Assembly (NCBI GenBank): GCA_963922205.1
Contig: CAWUHX010000076.1
Span: 1 to 64,000, forward strand
Reading direction: 5' to 3'
Source: Romanomermis culicivorax
Taxonomy: Eukaryota > Nematoda > Enoplea > Mermithida > Mermithidae
DNA length: 64,000 nt
The translations under genes were made by a program, and so were the position numbers. Under the pieces are notes generated by a model that made no database searches, was not told the origin of the DNA, and saw only the letters and a program-made list of their open reading frames with translations. Within the stretch, counting starts at the first letter, position 1; every line of letters begins with the position of its first letter. Shown one piece after another: positions 1-10,116 of the stretch.

Positions 1-982
1 TTGCACATTTCAGATTTGCTTGCATCACAGTGGCACATAAGCCTCATTGAAGCTTTTGCACAAACAATTTTTAATTCCATTTCCAATAGCACACAAAAGT
101 CATACGCACCAAAAATAAAAAAATTTTCAAAATGATGGGCTTTACAACGAAATATCAAAATGGAACCTCCTCAACCAATTCACCTGGCATTTTTTCTTTC
201 CACTTTGTTCAAGCAGGGCTCACGCTCCTCAACAATTTATCAAATGGCAGCAGCAATAAACTGGTTTTTTCAAATGCTCAGCCATGCTTCCATTCTCAGC
301 CATCCGGTTTGGGCCGGGATTTTGAAATCATCTAAAAGACAAGATAGCCCACGAAACAGAAAAGAACTGTTAACTATCGAGCACTTATGACTAATGGTTG
401 CCCACATTTCAGCTTCACCAACTTTGGCTAACCTGCGAATCAAAACTATTATGCTAATTTGCTTTGGGGGTTTTTGGCGTATCTCTGAAGCACTGGACGT
501 AAGGCGCTGCGATCTAAAAATTTGCATAGAATACATTGAAGTCACAATCCCAAAAAGTAAGACGGACATTTTCCATCATGGTTCATCAGTGATTATTTCA
601 AAAACATCAAACATTACTCGCCCTTATGCAGCTTTGACTGAATATTTGCAGATGAACAATATCAAACCACATTCCTCGGAATTCATTTTCTGCAGCATTG
701 TTCCGTGTAAAGACAAAGCCTTTAGATTAGGCGATAATAAATTGACCTACACGAGAGCCAGAGAACATTTTTTTACGAATTTTGACAGAAATTGGATTAA
801 ATGCAAAAGAATACGGAACTCACAGTTTGAGATCGGGTGGTGCAGGTACAGGATCTGAGGCACGAATCCCTCATGATGTTGCTAAGGCTCATGGTTATTG
901 GGCTTCAGATACTTCTAAATTTCGTTATATCAAAACTTCAACAGCACGCAGGCTTCTTGTAGCGCAATCTATTGATTTATAA
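1..982 (+). pseudogene. Broken tyrosine recombinase (phage-integrase fold), 5' truncated by window
   Basis: Three blocks of one protein read in order on the + strand. Frame 1 from base 1 gives an N-terminal core-binding domain (helical, SAM-like), interrupted by TGA at 133-135 and TGA at 388-390. Frame 1 from 394 gives the start of the catalytic domain (FGGFWRISEAL with the first Arg, then SKTD with the conserved Lys). A frameshift near the T-run at 769-784 moves the reading to frame 2, which has HSLRSGGA (H-x-x-R), AHGYWAS (H/W) and KFRYIKT (Tyr nucleophile) and stops at 980-982. All catalytic positions of the family (R, K, HxxR, H/W, Y) are visible, so it was once active. Such genes belong to Crypton-, DIRS- or Ngaro-type transposons or to animal XerD-like repeats. 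No reverse transcriptase is visible nearby, so the class is open. Confidence 0.8.
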
Positions 983-1854
983 CATTTAAATTTTTCAGGT
1001 TCGGTTTTTTCACGGGATCATGAATACTTGTAACACTGGCGTTTCTTGTCGTACAGTTCACGTTTTGCCACTTTGTTTGTGACAGGTTGTTTGTCAATTT
1101 CATTTATCAATTTGATAATCATTCCTCAATTTTGTTAATCAATACGAGTAAAGGAAATCTAAACAAAAAAAGAAGCAATATTTGCTTCTATGCAAGTGCA
1201 GTTTGAGATTAGCAAATAAGTATGTTATTTTGGTTTCGAAGATTAGAAAATAAAAATACTTCCATAATGTAATGGCAGCTACTGTTCCACTTGAGACTGA
1301 TGCCTGGGTTAGGGCTTATTTTATTGCATGACAGGTGTTTTTACGACTTTGGGGGATACTGTATTTATTAGAAAGGTGCGTTTCAAGTAACTCGAGTGGG
1401 TTATGGGGCCAGGTGCTGATGTGCAAATTTTTTATGTAATGATTTCCTAATTGGGTCAATAGCGGTCTTCGGGTGCAAGAACGTCTAAAACAAAATACTT
1501 ATGCAACACTTCAAAAGAATGTACAGGAGTGTCAATAGGAGGGGAACCAGACACACTTGAGAAAATACTTCACGAAAATGAAATTATATACAGTAATAAG
1601 ATATACATTTTAAACACTATGAATTTACACTTACGTTTTATCACTTATCATCGATATGTAAATAATAAATAAACCAGATTAAAAAGCTGTAATATCGGGA
1701 AAACACATGCTGTAAAGCCATGTCAGAAATCTGACGATTGGTGCCACAATGTGTGACAACCCGCATCCAGCAGATCGAAAAGGAGGACCAAATGGGCCAT
1801 GTGTGCCAAAACGTCTACCCCCGCCCCAATCTCAATTTTTTCGATTCTAAAGAT
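983..1854. other. AT-rich stretch without a recognisable gene
   Basis: No convincing ORF, RNA gene or inverted-repeat boundary was found. It may be the 3' flank of the recombinase element. Confidence 0.5.
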
Positions 1855-2092
1855 AACTGTTTTGAAAAGTCGTTATTTTGAGAATCTGTTCTGATACTTC
1901 GCTGTTTTGAGAATCACTGTATTGAGACTTCGCTGAATTGAGAATCACTGTTTTGAGACTTCGCTATTTTGAGAATCACTGTTTTGAGACTTCGCTGAAT
2001 TGAGAATCACTGTTTTGAGACATCACTGTTTCAAAAATCGCTGTGTTGAATTTCGCTGTTTTGAGAATAGCTGTTGTGTGTTTAGCTGAATA
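1855..2092. repeat. Degenerate minisatellite, unit about 15-31 bp
   Basis: Variants of CTGTTTTGAGAATCA and CTGTTTTGAGACTTCG alternate head to tail for about 235 bp, with CTGAATTGAGAATCAC as a third variant. The higher-order unit of about 31 bp repeats most cleanly between 1900 and 2020 and decays at both ends. Confidence 0.8.
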
Positions 2093-2480
2093 GGGCTGAA
2101 ACCTGCGTGTTTAACATATTTAATTGTCGACACTCTGTACTGTTCTTGTGATCAGTAATCGGAAGATATCGATGTCACGCAGAGAAACTGATCGTGTCGA
2201 TCGAACTTGACAAAGATTTCATTTAATTCTACTGTGCTTGCTACACTCTCGACATTGTTTTTTAAATTATTCATTGCTGTCATCTGTGTTCCTTTCCTCT
2301 GGTTTACAACCTATCGTATGGGATTGGGAATTATCTCGTAATTTGATGCGATAGGAAAATTACAAATGGACTCCAGTGAGTTTTACAGACTCTGCTTTTT
2401 TCTCATTTTTTCAGCTTGTTCCACAGACGCTTTATCGCACTATTTTTGAGCTTTTTCAAGCCTTCCGGTGTTTTTAGAGA

Positions 2481-3115
2481 AGTTAATTGATCAAAATTGA
2501 AGAAAAAATTGAAATGTTCGACTTTGAAGCCTAATCTACAAGCATTGTTGAACAAATTTTCTAGCAAACTATCCAAGAGCATAATTAATTTGAATTACAC
2601 GAGAAATCGGTGGTCAAGTCTTCTATGATGACAAGTGAAAGTCCCAGAAAGATGGTAATCTTTCCGGCGCGAAGCGCCGGAAAATTTTTTGGTTATATTG
2701 ACATTCTGGGATGCTGGAAAATCAATTTTCCGAACATTTACTTCAAGAATTAGATTCCAGTTTCGTGTTCAAAGGTCGTAATTTCTAGAATTTTACTTGG
2801 AAAATTATTTTACGTTAGCAAAGAAATAATCGCACCAAAAAGCATAGAGACTTGACGTATTGATTTTTCTCAAAAGGAAAAAATGCGAATCTTCATTAAA
2901 TATTATGATAAAATATTGAAGATTACCAATTAAAACATGAAATAATACGTTTAAGATGATGAAAACTATTATAGATTAATTGATAAATGAAGGTAGACAT
3001 GATAGAAGCCGCGCCTGAGCTACTTGATAAATAATGATGATTATTATAGTTATAACCGGCGCGCCGGAAAAGTGAGATTTGGACCTGCTAAAATGCACCA
3101 AAATGCATCTTCTCA
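2481..3115 (+). repeat. Dispersed repeat, copy A
   Basis: Long similarity in the same order and orientation to 4630-5385. Shared blocks include CTAATCTACAAGCAT, GCAAACTATCCAAGA, the hairpin CCGGCGCGAAGCGCCGG (about 2666) and TGCACCAAAATGCAT at the 3' end. Copy A lacks about 110 bp present in copy B after the word GTCGTAATTTCT. No coding capacity was recognised, so it looks like a non-autonomous element. Confidence 0.75.
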
Positions 3116-3137
3116 ATATGAAAACCCCAAATTTTTC

Positions 3138-3275
3138 TTCCACATTTGTGGAAAGATCTCAAGATTTTTTCCACATTCCAGATTTTTTTCCACATTATCG
3201 TGCAAATGTGGAAAAAACAGTGATTTGTGCCAATTGGCACAAAAGGCTAAAAAAATTTGTGCCAATGGCACAAAC
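3138..3275. repeat. Cluster of short perfect dyads
   Basis: TTCCACATTTGTGGAA (3138-3153), further TTCCACAT/ATGTGGAA words to about 3212, then GTGCCAATTGGCAC (3227-3240) and TTGTGCCAATGGCACAA (about 3259-3275). The last two flank AAAAGGCTAAAAAAA. A further copy of the GTGCCAATTGGCAC word lies near 3845. These look like the folded end of a transposon, not a gene. Confidence 0.6.
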
Positions 3276-4025
3276 AATTTTTTTTCTAGAAACACACTGA
3301 AAACTGCGGAAAAGTAAAATGCCAATAATTTGATTAAAAGTTAACGTTCAACGCATTAATTTTTTTTAAGAATCTTGCCCTACCTATTTTTCAGCTAACC
3401 ATGTCACTGAGACAAGAAAAAACTGCAAGTAAATAGTATACGACGACTCAAAAAGAAATGGAATGCTGAAAAAATTCAAATAAATCATCTCGGATTGTTC
3501 AGGAAATTCAAATTGATTCAATTTTTGGCTACAAATGTGAATATCTATAACAACAAAGTAAAGACCAGAGAAAATAAAGTCGAAAATTGAGTAAATTTTC
3601 TGTCGAAACATTGTACCATTACCAACGATATAAATTTTTCTATTTGAATCAATCCACAAAAACTAAGAATTTTACTTTTAAATCCGAATCTGACTGAATG
3701 AACAGAGAATATTCAGAATTTTTTTTCATTCATCAGTCATTGACAGCCTATAAAGTTTACTGCAAGGATACTAATACACTGTTTGAAGCCCCAAAACGTC
3801 TAAAAATCAAGGAAATTTAATGCTTGACCAGCCAAAAATTTTGTGCCAATTGGCACAAACTTTATGACTTATCTAAGGCTAAATTTTCTAGTTTTTCAGG
3901 CATTTTAGGCGCTGAAAATGCTAAATTTTCTCGACGCTTGGCGCCGAGTCAATGCTTAATGTAAACTACTTTTATTTGTCTCGACAGCGAGCGAATTCCA
4001 TTCAAATATTATATATTATCACAAC

Positions 4026-5667
4026 TAGAGCTTCACACGACAAAAATTTCGTACCCGGGTACCCGTTTATTCATTACCCGGGTACCCGAATTACCCGGGT
4101 ATACCCGGGTACATGTTAAAATGAATTGTAATGTTAATGTACATATATAATATTAGACAGATACACTGTGAAAATAGAATGATGCATTACACACACTCCG
4201 TAGTCCCTACTACATAATATTTTTCAACACTTGTGTTGAAACACTGGTTGTGTTGTTGTATACAATAGGCTGCATAGGTAGGTATATTGCGAATATAATG
4301 CTAGAGATGATGATTGATACACATCATCGACGCACCTACGCTGCAAAATACTACACATCACATCACGATAGCTCAATATTATTGACGAGACAAAGCAAAA
4401 TTTGCATACCTCCAGGTTTTTTTTGACCTACGAGTCACAAGCCAAGTGGCCTGTTGACCTTAAATTTTACAAGCCATTCCAAATTTTTGCAAGCCAATTT
4501 TATAATATCAGTATACGTGAATAAATTCCAATGCTAGGTTATTTTTTAAAGAAATGTATATATTGAGCATCACGGCCATCGATCAAAAAAGAGATGTCAT
4601 TCAACATTCATTCAATAACATTTTAGAGCCGTTAATTCATTAAAATTCAGGAAACATTTGAAATTTTTGAGTTTGATCGAAGTCTAATCTACAAGCATAT
4701 TGGAAAAAATTTTCCAGCAAACTATCCAAGAACATAATGACTTTGAATTACATGAGAAATCGACGGTTAAGTCGTCTATGATGACGAGTGAGAGCCCAAA
4801 AAGCAATTAATCTTTCCTGCCTGAAACGCCGGAAAATTTTTTTGGGTATTGACATTCTGCGATACTGGAAAATCAATTTTCCAACCACTTGTTTGAAGAA
4901 TTAGTTTCGAATTTTCTGTTCAAAAGTCGTAATTTCTGGAATTTCATGTTTGAAAAATTTTAAAATCATTAATTTATTCACACACTCTAATGAACTTGGC
5001 CAAATAGATATGAGCAAGAAGAGTAGAAGTTTCCGAAAACTACTTCGATGAAGCTTTTGGATTGATTTTACGTTGAGAAAGGAATAATCACTTCAAAAAG
5101 TTTACAGACTTGACGTATTGATCTCTCTCAAAAAATGTGTCAAGGGAAAAATGTGAATCTTCATTAAATATCAAGATGAAATATTGAAGATTACCAATTA
5201 AAGCATGAGATAATACGTTTAAGATGATTAAAACTATTAAAGATTAAATGATAAATGAAGGTAGGCATGTTAGAATCAGCGCCTGAGCTAGGAAATAAAT
5301 AATAATGCTTGTTTAAGTTATAACCGGCGCGAAGCGCCGGAAAATTTTGAGATTATGACCTTCTAAAATGCACCAAAATGCATTCTTTCTGTATCCGATA
5401 TGATCAAACACATGACTCAAAAAATTCTGACAAGCCATTTTTGCTTGTTGGACTAAAATTCTACAAGCCATTTTGTCAGTCCAACAAGCCATGGCTTGTA
5501 AAAGGCTAAAAAAAACTATGCATACACCTCTACTCTCAAGTCTACATATTATACGTGATACAAAACGGGTACCCGAATTACCCGTGTACCCGCGGGTACC
5601 CGGGTAATGGTTTTCATTTTGTACCCGGGTATACCCGGCTAATTCGGGTACCCGGTGTGAAGCTCTA
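4026..5667. mobile_element. Non-autonomous DNA transposon with GGGTACCC-rich inverted ends
   Basis: The left end TAGAGCTTCACAC (4026-4038) is mirrored by GTGTGAAGCTCTA (5655-5667). Both ends are followed internally by runs of the palindromic words TACCCGGGTACCCG and GGGTATACCC (about 4050-4110 and 5568-5655). The same end type occurs at 32675-33416 (TAGTGCTTCACAC with GGGTACCCGGG), so this is a family. The TIR form recalls hAT elements, but the expected 8-bp target duplication is not clean (4 of 8 bases agree). The interior contains repeat copy B and a second nested inverted pair (GCATACCTCCAGG near 4405 against GCATACACCTC near 5520). Confidence 0.7.
4630..5385 (+). repeat. Dispersed repeat, copy B
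   Basis: Second copy of the 2481-3115 repeat, here inside the GGGTACCC-ended element. It includes the hairpin CCGGCGCGAAGCGCCGG near 5323-5340. It is about 110 bp longer than copy A through an internal block at about 4945-5060. Confidence 0.75.
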
Positions 5668-5877
5668 GTAGTAACTCTCTAAATAATGATAATATTTTCG
5701 TAAATCATGTTCATCGTTGATCGAAAATTTGGAATTTCATCGATTTTCGTCCGGATCGTGGTACCAATGACCACCCCTTTCCCCCCGTCTAAGTACGGGC
5801 CTGGTGGGATTGGGAATGAAATTTTCATTTTTGGTGTTTGATTCGAACAGAAAAATTGACATTGTCGGGCCAACCTT

Positions 5878-6012
5878 GTTATCCTACTACAAAATTTTTT
5901 TCAATTTGTGATCTCAGTATCCGGCTTCGCATGCTCCTTAGATTTAGGCTTAGGCTTAGGGAACGTGTGGATTGCAAGGCCAAGGTCGAAAATTTCTGGT
6001 AGTTGCATAACT
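5878..6012 (-). repeat. Short dispersed repeat with TTATCCTACTA end
   Basis: The segment beginning GTTATCCTACTAC, containing GGCTTAGGCTTAGG and GGTCGAAAATTTC, is the inverted counterpart of 35389-35512, which has TTATCCTACTA at one end and TAGTAGGATAA at the other. Here the second end is not clear. Confidence 0.6.
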
Positions 6013-7502
6013 CGGTTGGGCCACATTGTCGGCACAATTTTTCAACCAAAAATTTACGCGACGTGACTTATTCAGATCCTTAATTTAATCTTTACATCGT
6101 TGTTAGGAAAAAATTCTCAGCGGAAAATTGAAGAAAAATATAAACTTCCTGACAAATTCTATAAAAATATCTAAATTTCTGCAATATTCGATTTCTGTCC
6201 GGGGGGTAAACCCAAAATTTTGGTATGTGGCCCCCAAATTTTGGGTGGAGCTGGGGTCCAAAAAAGTCGAAAAAATTTTGAAAATTTTCCCAAATAAGGC
6301 CAAAAAAGTACACTTTTTCCCCAATTCTTTTCAATTTTTAGTTTTGGGACAGTGGCTCCTATACGACTGAAATCAGCATGGTGACATTGTTAAAAATAAA
6401 AAAAAATATGCACCCATTTTTTAAAATGCAGAATTTGGAAACATCGTTTAAACTTTTCAGTTGACATTTAAAAATAGTTTTCAGTTGCCCTTGTACCACA
6501 CCATTAAGTGGAATTGAAACTAAACTCAAAAATAACTTTATTCAATATAACGATACCACATTTAATGTTATCACGCGTTTCTTCAATTTCCGGATTATTG
6601 TTGATTTTTTAAAATGCAGAAAATTGTCAATATAGAGAACAAACAATTTCCATGCACTGAGTTCAGCAGTATTCGTTCCAATTGGTGGGTAACCACAACC
6701 AGTGGTGACCACACCATGAATGAATAAAAGCTTTCCCGAAGTCAGTATGGCCAAAAATAATACTTGGGCTGTGTGGATTGTCCATATTTGAAAGCAGGGT
6801 TTTTTGCATAGGCCAGGTTGCAATGTGCAACTTGGGGAAACATTTTGCTGCGCAGATGAATTTTTGTTTGCTCACTCTAAAATCAATAAATTAGCTTAAT
6901 TTTATCGGAAAAACCACCGAAAGCTGGTTTTATTGTGTTTCATTCGAATCGATTTGGTTTTGGGCTTTTAAAATTCAGTTTTCTGAGTTTTGAAGAGGAA
7001 ATGAAAAGGTTGGTATGAGCAACTTGTTATGCGCGTAGCGCCTAAAATTTTTCTGGGATTTTGATATTCTAGAACGCTGGAGAATAAATCTCACTTTTAT
7101 TTTTCAGACAGGAAGTTTAATTTTTCAGTGAATTCAATGAATTTTCAGTCTGGCATACTACAATTCGAAAACTACAGGGAAGCAACCAAGAATTTCGAAT
7201 CTTCAACCAGCAAGAATTTCTACTTGGACTCAAAATGTTTTAATCACACAAATGTCGAAATGTTTTTGAACATCGCACAAAAATTTCGGGAAAATAACCG
7301 AGAAAAATCTTGCTTTTCTTTGATTTCGCCGAAAAACAACACAGGACGAAACATGTATCCAAAATATGTTGCTGATTAAAAGCTATAAGCATTAGCTACG
7401 TAGAGTGACATTTTCTAACCCGAAGCTTCGGCCGAATGTCGCCTTTTTTTAGTTTTTTAAATTTCCACTGAAGGCCGACGGTTTTTCTAGTCTCAAAAAT
7501 GT
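6013..7502. other. Intergenic sequence, no firm gene
   Basis: Around 6200-6300 there are AAATTTTGGG-type blocks resembling those near 35270-35310 (repeat remnants). ORFs at 6542-6875 (minus) and 7128-7379 (plus) match nothing I recognise and lack supporting splice or start context. Confidence 0.4.
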
Positions 7503-7682
7503 GCACTCATAAATGGCTATAAGGACAGACTGACTTGTTTAATCCTGCTATTATTTTTTCAAACCGTGTGGACTATGAATAATGGTTCATTTCCATTCAG
7601 CTGCACTCATAAATGGCTGTGATGACAGACGACTTGTTTTATCCTGCTATTAGTTTTTCAAAATGTGTAGACTATGAATAGT
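7503..7682 (+). repeat. Imperfect tandem duplication
   Basis: GCACTCATAAATGGCT begins at 7503 and again at 7613. Each copy continues with a GACAGAC...CTTGTTT...ATCCTGCTATTA...TTTTTCAAA...GACTATGAATA series. Unit length is about 110 bp; the second copy is partial. Confidence 0.8.
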
Positions 7683-8375
7683 GCACTCCTCCCTCATGTA
7701 TAATGTAGTAAACGAAATGGACTAATTTAGTATTACATTTTTTGTTGTGTTAAGCAAAATTATGCTCCTTACGTATATGTAACATGGATTTGCTGTACAA
7801 CAAAAAATTAATCTCATTCGTTGTCATTTTTTATTTATAGATAGCTAGCTATCCGAGCTAAATCATGCTGAAATGTGTTAAAATTTCTGTTTGGTCATTG
7901 ATCAGAGGTCCAAAGTCAGACTTCTCAGGTAGGGGTGAAGTTGAAAATTTGTGGGGATAATGTTAGCTAAATGTTTACTAAGTACGTCATTTTGTCTCAA
8001 AATTAGGCAACCAGTGATAAATTTTTAGGACTTTAGGTAGGGGTAATACGGCAGTCTGTCATTGATAAATTTGTACATTTGAGAATAAATCTTAAATTTG
8101 CTTATTGTTTTTCTGAAGATAAGAAAAAACGTATGTTTATCATACTGAATCTCTCACTTCATGTTGTTAACGTGACAGGCTAAATTAAATCTACCTTTCT
8201 GTACAGAGGTCCCCAAGGTCGAAAATTTAGGTAGGGGTAAAATCTTAAATTTTAAGGGTAGTACTTGGAATATGCCATGACTTTTTTTTGCTCCCAACTT
8301 TTTTGCGTAGGGGGTGTGGTGGTGTAGTACTCTCATCACAAAACAATTCTCACTTAGAACTTACAAAAATGAATA

Positions 8376-8600
8376 ATGCCCCTACTTTATGCTTTTTACA
8401 GTCAAAAACATTTACTATTTCAACTCCATTTTCCAGCTCCCAATCATGAATCGGCCACAACATACTTTTGGAAACACTATTTGAACCAGCATCTTCAGCA
8501 GTATGGGCTTATTCCAACACTGATAAGGCTTGGAACAAAGCTTCCAATTGGAAGTCCTGATGCTGAATGTGGCTTTAGTATTATTAATCCCATTAGATAA
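8376..8600 (+). pseudogene. hAT transposase C-terminal fragment
   Basis: The 74-codon reading frame ends with LPIGSPDAECGFSIINPIR. This is the dimerisation-region signature of hAT-type transposases and their domesticated relatives (LP-x-S-x-x-x-C-E-R-GFS-x-x-N-x-I-K), with the usual E-R changed. The preceding 50 residues are plausible but not diagnostic. No TIRs were delimited; the surroundings (7900-9150) contain GGTAGGGGTAA words and look like decayed TE sequence. Confidence 0.5.
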
Positions 8601-9249
8601 TGAACTACGAGTTTGAAACCAAGTACCACTCCTGATCCACGTCAACAGACCTCACATGTCTCAACTCATTGCAGGAAAGTATGCCACAGCTTGGGTAACC
8701 ATATGCGCACAGAAGACCCAACGCAGAAGCGGGGAAAAGGAAAGGAGAGCAAGAAGAGGCAGAATTCCAAGAACATAATGTTTTTCTTCCCAAGGGGCGA
8801 TTTTTTGATAAATCACATATACATAAGTCATTATTTGATATCCCAATTATATATATATAATGATTTCCTACAAGTAGTATATATTAATGTGCTGATATCC
8901 ATTCCTAAAAATCGCTATATGGCACAGAAGTTGCATACTTTCCCATTATCATCTGCTCAGTAAATGTGTCAAAAAGACCAGTGAGTAATTCCTCACAATC
9001 ACACATTGTGTAATTTTTCTCGAATTACTATAACCTACTGGGGAGAGGATGAGGTCTACCAAAATTTTTTGCTATAGTGAGCTGTTTTTATTGGGGGTAG
9101 TAAATGGATTTCCAAATTTAAGACCGGGGTAATACGCCCCCATACCCCCCATGGGGTGCTCTGTTTCTGTATATCTAACACATATTGTACCGAAGCCGAA
9201 GCTTCGGCATAGGCTGTTTAACCTTCGGCCGAAGGTAATTTTAGGACCT

Positions 9250-9560
9250 TCGGTCGGGCCCTAGTAGACAATACAAAAATACTTTGTTCACTATACTTAT
9301 ATCCTCTGATTCAGTTTGATCTTCTTCATCCCCACTGCTGCTGGCCATAAAGTCATTAAATGAATCAATTTCACGTTTATTTTGTCTTTTGCTCTTTAGC
9401 TAATGCTGAAATTATGATGTGGCTTTGATCATCGAGATTATTAACTAGCTAAGGTTTTCAATATTTCATCTAACATTGCTCCAGGTTTTTCGGAAAATTT
9501 GTCATTGTACTTGGGATCAATAAAATCATAAAATCATAGCAATGATAAATTCTCTATCAA
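9250..9560 (-). pseudogene. hAT transposase C-terminal remnant
   Basis: On the minus strand, 9560 to 9450 reads FIDPKYNDKFSEKPG, resembling the LDPRYK...F motif of hAT transposases. Further 3', 9380 to 9300 encodes a serine/acid-rich stretch (DFMASSSGDEEDQTESE), also typical of hAT C-terminal linkers. Stops separate the two pieces. Palindromes AAGCTT/CTTCGG near 9195-9250 may mark an element end. Confidence 0.4.
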
Positions 9561-10116
9561 AACTGAAAATTTATGGTCAGATTATATAATGTAGTTTCTA
9601 TTTCTTAATTACTCTATCGTTTCGAGATTTCCAAGTCTGAGATCAATGTTCACCTGTAAAGCTTCTACAAATGAAGTGATTCCTCTGCTGCCTAAATTTC
9701 TGAGCATATATATATATCATGAATAATTTGACACAGAAGAAATATAAATTCATAGAACTTAATTTTAGAATAATTAAACGTAATAATACATAATTATTCA
9801 TGAGGATATATACATACACTTATGTACATGCTATCATATTAAGATCTAATCGGAATACGCAGAGGAATTTTTTTTTTGGGTCCAGGTCCACTGAACCAAA
9901 TTTTTTAGGATCCGGATCCGCTTTTGTCAAAAAAGTCGATCCGGTCCATCCCTACTAAAGCACAGATATGTCAGCAGTCTTACTTAGCTTAGTGTCGAAC
10001 TTCGAAAATTTCTCAACTAATCCATATATACTACGCAACTATATATAAATTTTCGAACCGTCCGTTCTTACGCGTTTGATGCGTGGATATGAGTATCAGA
10101 TGTTGACTTTGATTAG

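Noticed and set aside
6542-6875. Two overlapping minus-strand ORFs
   Set aside because: A faint resemblance to MULE-type transposases (IHGVVTTG) was too weak to support a call.
7128-7379. 83-codon plus-strand ORF after an acceptor-like TTTTCAG
   Set aside because: No similarity recognised and no partner exons; listed only as part of unassigned sequence.
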